64,000 bases of DNA from assembly GCF_030866785.1 (NCBI RefSeq), contig NZ_CP133018.1:3348001-3412000 (forward strand). The letters run 5' to 3'. The notes below the pieces were generated by a model. It made no database searches and was not told the origin of the DNA. It saw only the letters and a program-made list of their open reading frames with translations. A program made the translations under genes and the position numbers. The stretch comes from Agromyces protaetiae (GTDB lineage Bacteria > Actinomycetota > Actinomycetes > Actinomycetales > Microbacteriaceae). How positions within the stretch are numbered: position 1 is the stretch's first letter; every line of letters begins with the position of its first letter. Of this stretch, positions 1-7,979 are shown one piece after another.

Positions 1-567
1 GCCCTGCTCGGCGGCGAGCTCGCGGCCTCCCTCGATCGGCTCGCGACGGCGCTCACGACCTCGCAGTCGGCGGCGTCGCTGCAGCAGCTGCTGCTCGAGG
101 CGCGGCTCATGCGGCCCATGCGCGACGCGGCGGATGCCTCGATCGCGACCGGGGAGGAATCGCTCACGCTCAACCCGCGGCGGTCGAGGCATCGCGACGA
201 GCTCCGCGAGATGCGTGTCCTGCTCGATCGGCTCACGCCCATCGTCACGCAGGTGATCGGGATGACCCGCGCGGTCTTCGACCACTACGATCCGTCGCTC
301 ATGGATGAGCCGACGGTGCCCGCGATCGCGGAGCAGCTGCGCCGCGCCGGCCACGACGTGCGGCTCGCGGTCCACCTCGCCGACGTCGACCCGCACCCGC
401 CGACCTCGGCCGTGCCCGCGCTGACGTCGCCGCTCGTCATCGCGCCGCCGAAGTCGGAACACTGGATCGTCATCGGCTCGCTCATGGAGGACCTGCGCCG
501 CATCCGTCACGAGCTGGTCGACGACGCTGAGCCGCCGGGCCGGCCACGACCCACCGGCGCGGGCTGA
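1..567 (+). CDS. FUSC-family (aromatic acid exporter-like) protein, C-terminal part
   Basis: The reading frame is open from the first base of the window, so this is the 3' end of a longer gene; about 188 residues are visible. The visible part is soluble and helical, with the stretch HRDELREMRVLLDRLTPIVT followed by a long amphipathic helix, and ends in a Pro/Arg-rich tail. This resembles the cytoplasmic C-terminal region of actinobacterial FUSC / aromatic acid exporter proteins, which have an N-terminal membrane domain that would lie upstream of this window. No membrane segment is visible here. A GTG or ATG start inside the window is not needed. The family assignment rests on general pattern and is moderate. 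The gene ends just before a strong hairpin at 590-625 shared with the convergent surface-protein gene. Confidence 0.55.
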   Translation, partial: ALLGGELAASLDRLATALTTSQSAASLQQLLLEARLMRPMRDAADASIATGEESLTLNPRRSRHRDELREMRVLLDRLTPIVTQVIGMTRAVFDHYDPSLMDEPTVPAIAEQLRRAGHDVRLAVHLADVDPHPPTSAVPALTSPLVIAPPKSEHWIVIGSLMEDLRRIRHELVDDAEPPGRPRPTGAG

Positions 568-589
568 CCGCGCGTCGTCGAGACGCGGA

Positions 590-625
590 TGGCCGGGAGA
601 CGGTCCCTACTCCGTCTCCCGGCCA
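590..625. terminator. Bidirectional hairpin terminator
   Basis: A perfect 14-bp stem (TGGCCGGGAGACGG at 590-603 with its complement at 612-625) closes an 8-base loop. It lies between two convergent genes ending at 567 and 643. There is no U-run, as is common for high-GC actinobacteria, so termination is inferred from position and stem strength. Confidence 0.75.
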
Positions 626-642
626 CCGCGCCCACCCCTGGG

Positions 643-3537
643 TCAGCTCGACGTTCGGCGCTGCCGTGCGAACAGCAGGAGAGATGCCGCCGCCAGCAGG
701 GAGACGATGAGCGCCCCGAGGATGGGCAGCACGGGCACGCCCGTCAGGGCGAGGGCCGCGCCGTCCCGCTCGGCCTGCTCACCCGAGGCCGGCCGCGGGT
801 CGGGTGCGGAACCGCCGCCGGCGGGTCCGCCCGTGCCGGGCCGCGGGCCCGGGTCGCCGGGACCGGGGTCTGGCTCGGCGTTCGGGTCGACGACCTCGTA
901 GGTCAGCACCTCGGTCGCCGTGTTGCCCGCGTGGTCCGTCGCCGTCGTCGTCACCTCGAACGTGCCGGCCACGTCGGTCGGCAGCAGTTCGCGCGAGCCG
1001 TAGTCGGAGCGGCACTCGAGCGCACCCGACAGCTCGTCGTCGCACGAGTACGCCCACATGATGCGCTCACCGAGCTCGTAGGTCGCCGCGGGCCCGGCCA
1101 GGGCCGCGTCGCGGGTCTCCCCGCCGGGCACGAGGTCCTCCGGCGTCTGCCCGCCGTGCGTGATGACGGGCGCCGTGCGGTCGATCCGCAGATCGATGCG
1201 GACGGGCTCGCTCGCGCCTCCCTCGGCATCCTCCGCCCAGTAGTACACGATGGTGTCGCCCTCGGCGCTCACCGTCACCTCGCCGGAGCCGGCCGCCGAC
1301 CCCGTGCCGGACTGGGCGCCCTCGAGCTCCCAGTGCACGGTGTCGGCACCGCTGCCCTCGATGCCACGGATCGCGATCGTGACCGGGTCCTTGAACCACT
1401 CGTGCTCGTTGGGCTCGGCGGAGAGCTCGGCGATCGCCCCGAGCTGCGGGCCCGGATCGTCGCCGAGCACGGTGTACTCGGCGCGCGCGACGGTCTCGTT
1501 GCCGGCACGGTCGACGGCGTTCACCGACAGCTCGTAGGTGCCGGGCGTGTCGGTCGGCAATCCGGCGCCGTACGGCGTCGAGCCCAGGCAGGTGAGGATC
1601 CCCGAGTGGTCGTCGCCGCAGGTGTACAGGGCCCGGAGTTGCGCCCCGACCGGCACCTCGACGCCGTCCACGGACGGATCGATGCGCACCGACGGCAGCA
1701 CCCGGTCGAGCTGGATCAGCCGGGTCCGGACCGCCGTGATGTTGCCGGCGTTGTCGGCGGCACGGTACTGGATCTCGGTCGCACCGTCGGTGGTGACCGG
1801 AACGTCGACCTCGTTGCCCGCGACCCGGGTCCACTCGGTGCCGCCGGTCCGGTACTCGACCCAGGCGACGCCCGAGCCGGGGTCGCTCGCCGTGATGGTC
1901 GCGGTCACGTCGCGGCGGAACCAGCCACGCGCGTTCGACGCCGCGGGCTCGGTGGTCACCACGATGGTGGGCGGGGTCTCGTCGCCACCGGCGACGACCT
2001 CGAGCGTGCCCGGCGTCCGCGTCTCGAGGCCCGCGTTGTTCACGGCCCAGAGCTCGTAGTGGATCGTCCCTTCGGCATCGGTCGGCAGGGTCCCGCCCTG
2101 CGGAATCACAGGACCGTCGGTGACGTCGATCACGCAGACGTCGATGCCCGAGTGCGGATCCTCGCAGTCGAACTCCGCCGTCGCGGCCTCGCCCAGCCCG
2201 ACGGTGCCGGCCTCGAGCACGCCCGACGTCGAGACCTGCGGCGCGCTCCGGTCGAGCCGCACGGTCGTCGTGATCGGCTCCGACACATTGTGCAGCCGAT
2301 CCCACGCCCAGGCCTTGACCTCGTTCACACCGTCCTGGGTCACCGGGATCCTCACGAAGTCCGCACCGTCCGCCGAGCGCGGCCCGTCGCCGATCTGGTG
2401 CCAGAGCGCGAGGATCCCCGAGGGGTCTTCCGCCGTGACCTCGACCGAGACCGGCCGGGTGAACCAACCACCGGGGCCCGGGTTCGCCGGATCCGTCACG
2501 GCAGTCACGACCGGCGGCTCGCCGTCGGTGCCGACCACGCGCGCCCAGTTGACGTCCGAGTGCTCGACGCCGTCGACCGTAGCGCGAACGACGACCGTGT
2601 AGTACCCCGGCCGCAGCATCCCGGACGCCCAGCGATGGCGGCCGTCGGTGCCGACGGTCGCGGTGAACGGCTGATACAGGCCGTTGTCGCCGGTGAGCAC
2701 CCCGGTCACCTCGGTGTCGCGGATCGGCCCCGCCTCATTCCGCAGATTCGCCTCGACCGCGACCTGCTGACCCCCGGTCGAGGTCGAGACCGACATGGTG
2801 ACGTCGCCGATGCGGTGGAATGCGAGCTCATAGCTCGCGTTCACGGCGCGGTCGGTGCCATTGCGGATGTCGAGCACCCAGCGGCCGGTTCGATCAGCCA
2901 CGTTCGGCGTCAGCGCGTACAACTGCTTGTGCTCGACGGTGGCACCCGTCCAATCGCCATAGGTCGTGCCGCTCGGACGCACGAACCGGATGTCCACACC
3001 GACGGGCGCCACGACGATGGCACGCACGCCCGCCGCGTCGACCACGTCGAGCGTGATCGAGCGCGTCTGCCCGGGCGCGATGCCCTCGGCGACGAGGTCG
3101 GCGGCATCGCGGTCGCGCGTCGCGGCGGCGGGTACGGCATCGGCAGGAGCGGATGCCTCGGCGGGAGCGGATGCCTCGGCGGGATCCTCGGCCTCAGCGG
3201 TCGGGACGACCGGCGCCTCGGACGCCGGGTCGGCGGGAACCGGGCCGTGGGCGCTCGCCTCGGGGGTGGGCTCGGCGACGGCTGGCGCCTCGGTGTGAGC
3301 CGGCGTCCCGATCGAGGCATCCGTCTCGACCGGCGCCTCCGTCTCGACCGGCGCATCCGTCTCCACCGGAGCCTCGGTCGCGACCGGTGCCTCGATCGCG
3401 ACCGAGGGGTCTGCCGGCGCCTCCGGCTCGCCGCTGAAGGCAGCGGCCGAGACGCCGAGGCCGAGCGGCGCGGCGACGAGCGCGCTCACCGCGACGGCGA
3501 GGGCACGCGGGCCCCAACTGCTGATCCGGCGGCTCAT
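643..3537 (-). CDS. Sortase-anchored multidomain Ig-like surface protein (LALTG motif)
   Basis: Predicted 964-residue exported cell-wall protein. The start used is MSRRISSWGPR, followed by a hydrophobic signal peptide (to about residue 34); it overlaps the upstream lipoprotein stop by 4 bases. Residues ~35-120 are a low-complexity Pro/Ala/Glu/Thr spacer (EAPVETDAPVETEAPVETD). Then come a pre-peptidase/CARDB-like beta domain and three alternating pairs of Ig-like modules: one opens with GWF(T/R) or EWFKD, the other holds a two-cysteine signature (FDCEDPHSGIDVC, YTCGDDHSGILTC, YSCDDELSGALEC) and ends in an AGN motif. The C-terminus is a Pro/Gly stalk, LALTG at residues 929-933, a hydrophobic helix and FARQRRTSS. 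LAXTG is the motif of actinobacterial class E sortases. Likely function is adhesion or a wall scaffold; the ligand is unknown. Confidence 0.85.
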   Translation of the reverse strand: MSRRISSWGPRALAVAVSALVAAPLGLGVSAAAFSGEPEAPADPSVAIEAPVATEAPVETDAPVETEAPVETDASIGTPAHTEAPAVAEPTPEASAHGPVPADPASEAPVVPTAEAEDPAEASAPAEASAPADAVPAAATRDRDAADLVAEGIAPGQTRSITLDVVDAAGVRAIVVAPVGVDIRFVRPSGTTYGDWTGATVEHKQLYALTPNVADRTGRWVLDIRNGTDRAVNASYELAFHRIGDVTMSVSTSTGGQQVAVEANLRNEAGPIRDTEVTGVLTGDNGLYQPFTATVGTDGRHRWASGMLRPGYYTVVVRATVDGVEHSDVNWARVVGTDGEPPVVTAVTDPANPGPGGWFTRPVSVEVTAEDPSGILALWHQIGDGPRSADGADFVRIPVTQDGVNEVKAWAWDRLHNVSEPITTTVRLDRSAPQVSTSGVLEAGTVGLGEAATAEFDCEDPHSGIDVCVIDVTDGPVIPQGGTLPTDAEGTIHYELWAVNNAGLETRTPGTLEVVAGGDETPPTIVVTTEPAASNARGWFRRDVTATITASDPGSGVAWVEYRTGGTEWTRVAGNEVDVPVTTDGATEIQYRAADNAGNITAVRTRLIQLDRVLPSVRIDPSVDGVEVPVGAQLRALYTCGDDHSGILTCLGSTPYGAGLPTDTPGTYELSVNAVDRAGNETVARAEYTVLGDDPGPQLGAIAELSAEPNEHEWFKDPVTIAIRGIEGSGADTVHWELEGAQSGTGSAAGSGEVTVSAEGDTIVYYWAEDAEGGASEPVRIDLRIDRTAPVITHGGQTPEDLVPGGETRDAALAGPAATYELGERIMWAYSCDDELSGALECRSDYGSRELLPTDVAGTFEVTTTATDHAGNTATEVLTYEVVDPNAEPDPGPGDPGPRPGTGGPAGGGSAPDPRPASGEQAERDGAALALTGVPVLPILGALIVSLLAAASLLLFARQRRTSS
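739..753 (-). other. LAXTG sortase recognition site (LALTG) in the surface protein
   Basis: These bases encode LALTG, 31 residues before the C-terminus, followed by about 23 hydrophobic residues and an Arg-rich tail. This three-part layout is the cell-wall sorting signal; the Ala at position 2 fits class E rather than class A sortases. No sortase gene lies in the window. Confidence 0.75.
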
Positions 3538-4073
3538 TCGAGTCCCTCCTGCAGCGCGAACGCGATGACGAATCCGCCGTCGCTCTCCCTGATCTGGAAC
3601 GCGACGTCGGCGCCCTGGCCGTCGAGCGACTCGTAGCCCGTGCCGTTCTCCTCGCCGCTCACGCGGAACCGCTCGTACGATGCCGGCAACGCCGACTCGT
3701 AGTGGGCGATGACCTCGTCGATGCCGGCGGTGGCCGCGTAGGACGCGGTCTCGACCGAGCCGCCACCGCCCGTGACGCACAGCGTGGAGCCGGCGGGCGG
3801 CTCCGGCCAGTCCGCGGGGATCGCCTCGACATCGGCGATGTCGGCCGGGACGACCGCGCCCAGGTAGGCGGCAGCACACTCTTCGGGGACACCGAGCGCC
3901 TCGCGGTCTTCGATCGCCTCGTCCAGCGCGCCGTCCTCGACGTACGACTCGGCCTCCTCGATGCCGGCCGGATCGACGTCGCCGGCGCCGCCGGTGCAGC
4001 CGGCGAGGGCGAACGCCGCGGCGAGAGCCGCGATCAGGCCGAGCCGGGTGCGGGACGCGCGTGCGCGCGTCAT
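3534..4073 (-). CDS. Secreted lipoprotein of unknown function
   Basis: 179-residue lipoprotein. The start MTRARASRTRLGLIAAL is chosen because a signal peptide with the lipobox LAGC (Cys about residue 26) follows directly; its ATG overlaps the upstream gene's stop by 4 bases. The mature part begins with a Gly/Asp-rich linker, is acidic, contains two more cysteines (EECAAAYLG and TLCVTGG), and ends in a small alpha/beta-looking domain (FQIRESDGGFVIAFALQEG). I do not recognise the family. It sits between a six-helix membrane protein and the sortase-anchored protein in a three-gene operon with ATGA overlaps at both junctions, so a role in the same envelope complex is likely. Confidence 0.8.
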   Translation of the reverse strand: MTRARASRTRLGLIAALAAAFALAGCTGGAGDVDPAGIEEAESYVEDGALDEAIEDREALGVPEECAAAYLGAVVPADIADVEAIPADWPEPPAGSTLCVTGGGGSVETASYAATAGIDEVIAHYESALPASYERFRVSGEENGTGYESLDGQGADVAFQIRESDGGFVIAFALQEGLE

Positions 4074-4813
4074 CGGAGCACCTCCGGGTCCGTGATGCGG
4101 CTGCGGCCGATCGCCAGCCACACGCCGAGCACGACGAGCCACATCTGCATGAGCGTGCCCGGGATGCCCGGGACGCCCATCGCGAACATCACGCCGGTCA
4201 CGAAGAGGCCGGCGAGCGCACTGACCGTGCCGAGGATGCGCGACACGATGCGCTCGACGAACGCCATCCATGCGACCGCGAACGACGAGACCAGCACGCC
4301 GAACCACGGCAGGTACGCGCCGAAGTCGGTGAGCATGTAGTACACGAACAGCCCGTCCTCGCCGTACAGACCGGACTCCGGGCCGAGGTAGTTCGCGAGC
4401 GCGCCCTTCCAGCCGTAGCCGAGCACGGCCGCGCCGGCCGTCACGAGCAGACCGCCCGAGAAGACACGCGCGCCGGCCGAGCTGAAGTGGCGCTCGACGC
4501 GGCTGCGCCAGAGGCCCTGGAAGATCAGCAGTGCGAACACGCAGCCGAGGCCCGCCATCCAGCCGAGCCGGCCCGCGACGACGTCGAGGGTGAACACGTC
4601 GGCCGCGGTGACGGCGTAGTCCTCACCCGCGAGCCACGCCTCGGTCTCAGCGGGCGGGCGGACGTCGAAGACGAGGGTGCCGGCCGCACCGAGCGCGCCG
4701 GCGACGACGGCCCAGAGGGGCCACGCCGTGAAGCGGAACCGACGGCCCGGTCGGGGTGCGACCGCCGCCGCGCCGGGCGCCGGCGCGCTCAGCGATTCGG
4801 GTGTGCTGGACAT
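4070..4813 (-). CDS. Six-helix integral membrane protein of unknown function
   Basis: 247-residue polytopic membrane protein, first gene of the operon leading to the lipoprotein and the LAXTG surface protein. The start MSSTPESLSAPAPG is preferred over longer in-frame starts because the upstream sequence is a tandem repeat rather than coding. About six membrane segments can be seen: FTAWPLWAVVAGALGAAG, GWMAGLGCVFALLIF, GGLLVTAGAAVLGYGW, PWFGVLVSSFAVAWMAF, ALAGLFVTGVMFAMGV and MWLVVLGVWLAIG. An extracellular loop (GPESGLYGEDGLFVYYML) separates the third and fourth. No catalytic motif is evident. Co-transcription with two exported proteins suggests a membrane partner of an envelope structure. 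Confidence 0.8.
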   Translation of the reverse strand: MSSTPESLSAPAPGAAAVAPRPGRRFRFTAWPLWAVVAGALGAAGTLVFDVRPPAETEAWLAGEDYAVTAADVFTLDVVAGRLGWMAGLGCVFALLIFQGLWRSRVERHFSSAGARVFSGGLLVTAGAAVLGYGWKGALANYLGPESGLYGEDGLFVYYMLTDFGAYLPWFGVLVSSFAVAWMAFVERIVSRILGTVSALAGLFVTGVMFAMGVPGIPGTLMQMWLVVLGVWLAIGRSRITDPEVLR

Positions 4814-5138
4814 GGGATTCGCTTTCGTTCGAAGGGCGCAGCGCGAAGCTGCGGGAGCCGCACATCGCGGCACCCTTCGAGACTCGACGGCCCGACGGCC
4901 CGGGGCACAGGTGCGAATGTCCTGGAACGGCCCGGTGCGAGCCCGGGACGTGCCGCCCCGCGCAGGTGTGTTGGAAGGCCCGAACGTGGGTGGGCGACCC
5001 GAACGTGTGGCGGAGCCCGAACGTGGGCGAGCGACCCGAACGTGTGGCGGAGCCCCGTCCGGCGGGAGCTCCATCACACTTTCGGTACTCCAACACCTTC
5101 GCGGCGCACGGCGCGGCGAAGGCCGCCCGGGCCTGCGG
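4814..5138. repeat. Gene-free stretch with four tandem CCCGAACGTG repeats flanked by an inverted repeat
   Basis: This 325-base gap separates the regulator gene from the membrane-protein operon, both on the minus strand. CCCGAACGTG occurs at 4979, 4998, 5016 and 5035, spaced 19, 18 and 19 bases, forming two ~37-base units. GTGTTGGA at 4968-4975 and TCCAACAC at 5089-5096 flank the array as an inverted repeat. Translations of the stretch are repetitive Arg/Pro/Glu strings and not credible proteins. I see no clear promoter. It could be an operator array or a repeat element. Confidence 0.7.
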
Positions 5139-5813
5139 TCAGCCGACGGCGCTGCGCGGTGCGCCGAAGCCCGCCTCGCGGGCGATCACGATGAGCGCGC
5201 TGCGATCGGGTGCGCCGAGCTTCGTGATGATGCCGTACACGTAGTTGCGCACGGTCTTGTTCGTGAGCACGAGCGTGCGCGCGATCGAGCCGTTGTCGAG
5301 CCCGCGCGCGACGAGGTCGAGCACCTCGGTCTCGCGGTCGGTGAGCTCGGGGAACGGCTTCGGCGCCTGGTCGGGCGACGCCCCGCCGAGGAACGCCATC
5401 GCACGCCGCGCGACGTCGGCGCCGAAGAGCACCTCGCCGTCGGCGACCGCGTGGATGGCCCGCTCGACCTCACGCGGCGAGGCGATCTTCAGGAGATACC
5501 CGCGCGCGCCCGCGCGCATCGCCGCGAAGAGCGAGTGGTCGTCGCCCAGCATCGTGAGCACGAGCACCGCGACCGACGGATGCTTCTTCACGACCGCTTT
5601 CGTCGCGTCGATGCCGGAACCGTCGCCGAGATCGAGGTCCATGAGGACCACGTCGGGTTCGGTCGCGTCGACGAGGTCGATCGCCTCGTCGACGGTGGCC
5701 GCATCGCCGACGACCCGCACGTGCTCGAGGGTGTCGAGCAGCGAGATGATGCCGCGCCGGAAGAGCGGGTGGTCGTCGACGACCACGACCGTGATGGTGC
5801 GCTCCTGCGTCAT
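5139..5813 (-). CDS. LuxR/NarL-family response regulator
   Basis: 224-residue DNA-binding response regulator. The receiver domain spans residues ~6-125 with acidic pocket DD13-14, phosphoacceptor Asp59 (VVLMDLDLGDGSG), a switch Thr (VLVLTMLGD) and the conserved Lys (GYLLKIAS). A LuxR-type helix-turn-helix occupies ~155-215 (LTDRETEVLDLVARGLDNGS, then KTVRNYVYGIITKL). It should bind DNA when phosphorylated by a HisKA_3 kinase, and two such proteins are encoded immediately upstream on the same strand, 63 bases away. The three genes probably form one two-component operon. Target genes are not evident; the repeat array immediately downstream is a candidate binding region only by position. Confidence 0.9.
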   Translation of the reverse strand: MTQERTITVVVVDDHPLFRRGIISLLDTLEHVRVVGDAATVDEAIDLVDATEPDVVLMDLDLGDGSGIDATKAVVKKHPSVAVLVLTMLGDDHSLFAAMRAGARGYLLKIASPREVERAIHAVADGEVLFGADVARRAMAFLGGASPDQAPKPFPELTDRETEVLDLVARGLDNGSIARTLVLTNKTVRNYVYGIITKLGAPDRSALIVIAREAGFGAPRSAVG

Positions 5814-5876
5814 CCGGACCTCCCGACTCGGCTCACTGTATCCAGTTCGATCCTGTCTGTCCCAGTGTCCCGGCGC

Positions 5877-7979
5877 TCAGTGCGCCATGTCCTCGACTGG
5901 GGCGGCCCGTCGCGCCGGGATCAGCGCGCGCACGAGCGTGCCGCGCGTGCGCCGTTCGATCGACAACGTGCCGCCCTGTTCCTCGGCGCGCTCGCGCATC
6001 GAGGCGAGACCGACCCCGGGTCGCACCGCGGCGGGCAGACCCTGGCCGTCGTCGACGACGAGCACCTCGGCCAGATCGCCGGGGCGGCCGTCTCCGGGGC
6101 GGCCATCGCCGGAACGGCCCTCGCCGCGCACGGCGATCGAGACCTCGATCCGCGTGGCGCGCGCGTGCCGCACGGCGTTCGCGAGCGCCTCGGCGGCGAT
6201 GAAGTACAGCGCGTCCTGCACGGGTGCCGGCAGGATCGGGACCGCCTCGACCGCGGCCACGACGCGCAGTCCGTCCGAGTCGAAACGGCGCGCGAGCTCA
6301 TCGACCGCCTGGGCCAGCGTCGCCCCGTCGAGGGGCGAGGGCGTCACCTCACCGGCGAGTTCGCGCACGTCGCGCGCGCGGCGCGCGAGGTCGCCGGCGA
6401 GCTCGTCGAGGAGCTCACCGGCACGGTCGGGGTTCGCGGGCAGCAGGTTCTCGACCGCGGCGAGCCCGAACCCGATCCCCGCCAGCGCCGGACCGAGCCC
6501 GTCATGCAGCTCGCGCCGGAGCGCGCGCCGCTCCCCCGCACGCTTGGCGACCAGGTCGCCGCGGGCGCGTTCCAGCACGAGGTTCGACTCGACGAGCTGC
6601 ACGGCCGCGGCGACCAGCCCTGCGACGTCGTCCAACACGGCGAGCGTGCGCCGGTCGAAGCGCTGCCCCTCGATCGGACGGACGACGAGCTCGCCCACCA
6701 GGTGTCCGCGACTCACGAGCGGGACGACCACCGGGTCGCCGCCCGCGGCGCCGGCGACCTCGACGATCGCCGACGACTCCGACCGCACCTCGACCGAGCC
6801 GAGCCGAAGTACCCGGCGCAGCGCGTCGCTCAGCTCTCGGAGGCCCGCGGGCCCCGGCTCCAGCTCGCCGATGCGATCGCCCAAGCGGGTGAGCAGCACG
6901 GCGGGTTCGGCGCCGTCGCCGTAGATCAGCCGATCGATCCGGCGCTGCAGCCAGCGCCGGATCGGCTGCACCGCGACCGCGATGAGGATCGGTGCGAGCA
7001 GCCACGCCCCGTCGGCGCCCGGCAGCAGCCGAGGGACGGCGAGCACCACCACGAGATAGAGGATGACCCCGCTGATCGAGAGCAGCGACCAGAGAATGAC
7101 CCGGCTGACGACGAACTCGACGCCCCAGAGCCGCTGCCCGAGCACGACCACGAGGATCGCGGCGGGATAGAGCACCTGACCGAGCACGGGTGCCACGAGC
7201 CCGAAGTCGACGATCCACGTCGGGAGGGCCAAGCCTTCGGGGAGCACGAGGGCGAGGTAGGACGCGGTGAGGAAGACATGCCCGAGCGTCAGCCAGGCAA
7301 GGCCGACCCGGTCGCGGCCGGAGGCCGTCGCCCACCGCTGGACGAGCACCCCGCACGAGACCAGCGAGATGCCGACCGCCGCGAACGACAGGATGGTGTA
7401 CAGCCCGGGAAGCACGGCCTGGTAGGCGGGGTCGTCGATCGCGAACGGGTTCTGCGGTTCGGGGACGCTCTGCTGGGTGAGGCTCGCCACGAACGCGACC
7501 GCCGCGATCGCCGCGCACACGATGACGAGCGCGAGCTGCCAGCGCGGGACGCGCTGCCTGGTGACGAGCAGCGGCAGCGCGGCCGTCATAAAGGTGCCCG
7601 GTACGAAGCCCCAGCCCGCCGCGAACGCCGCGAGCCCCCAGAGCGGGAGCCCCTCGACCTCGGCCCCGAGCAGGCCGTACTGCACGCCGAACGCGGCGAT
7701 CCCCGAGCCCACGGCATGGATCGCGAGGATGACGCCGACCGGGTGCGGCCGCCTGGCGAGGATGAGCGCCGCGACCGGGCCGTAGATGAGCGCGACGGTG
7801 ACGCCGATGTCGTCGAAGCTCGCGCGCATCGCGAGCGGCGCCTGCGACAGGAACACACCGGGCAGCGGAGCGGTGGGCAGCGCGGCGGCCCACGCGATCA
7901 CGAGCGAGGCGAGCGCCAACACCCAGGAGACCGCCCAGACGCCGATCGCGACCGCACGCCGCGCGCTCGTCGCCGTCAT
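5877..7979 (-). CDS. Membrane sensor histidine kinase (HisKA_3), catalytically intact
   Basis: 700-residue sensor kinase. The N-terminal ~330 residues hold eight or more hydrophobic segments, including a 7TM-like sensor region; a GAF-like region follows (~360-470). The dimerisation/phosphoacceptor box is RRALRRELHDGLGPALAGIG with His492. The ATPase domain has an intact N box (AAEALANAVRHA), G1 box (VVDDGQGLP) and G2 region (GVGLASMRERAEEQGG). A Gly/Asp repeat (GRSGDGRPGDGRPGD) interrupts the ATPase domain between the N and G1 boxes. The start overlaps the stop of the upstream kinase-like gene by 4 bases. Cognate partner is presumably the response regulator at 5139-5813. Confidence 0.9.
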   Translation of the reverse strand: MTATSARRAVAIGVWAVSWVLALASLVIAWAAALPTAPLPGVFLSQAPLAMRASFDDIGVTVALIYGPVAALILARRPHPVGVILAIHAVGSGIAAFGVQYGLLGAEVEGLPLWGLAAFAAGWGFVPGTFMTAALPLLVTRQRVPRWQLALVIVCAAIAAVAFVASLTQQSVPEPQNPFAIDDPAYQAVLPGLYTILSFAAVGISLVSCGVLVQRWATASGRDRVGLAWLTLGHVFLTASYLALVLPEGLALPTWIVDFGLVAPVLGQVLYPAAILVVVLGQRLWGVEFVVSRVILWSLLSISGVILYLVVVLAVPRLLPGADGAWLLAPILIAVAVQPIRRWLQRRIDRLIYGDGAEPAVLLTRLGDRIGELEPGPAGLRELSDALRRVLRLGSVEVRSESSAIVEVAGAAGGDPVVVPLVSRGHLVGELVVRPIEGQRFDRRTLAVLDDVAGLVAAAVQLVESNLVLERARGDLVAKRAGERRALRRELHDGLGPALAGIGFGLAAVENLLPANPDRAGELLDELAGDLARRARDVRELAGEVTPSPLDGATLAQAVDELARRFDSDGLRVVAAVEAVPILPAPVQDALYFIAAEALANAVRHARATRIEVSIAVRGEGRSGDGRPGDGRPGDLAEVLVVDDGQGLPAAVRPGVGLASMRERAEEQGGTLSIERRTRGTLVRALIPARRAAPVEDMAH

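Noticed and set aside
589..3636. A 1015-residue open frame antisense to the surface-protein gene
   Set aside because: Its translation is Arg/Gly/His-rich and without domains, typical of antisense frames in high-GC DNA; the opposite strand encodes a clear signal peptide, Ig modules and a sorting signal.
4979..5044. Possible mini-CRISPR
   Set aside because: Repeats are only 10 bases with 8-9 base gaps that themselves repeat, so there are no unique spacers, and no cas genes are present.
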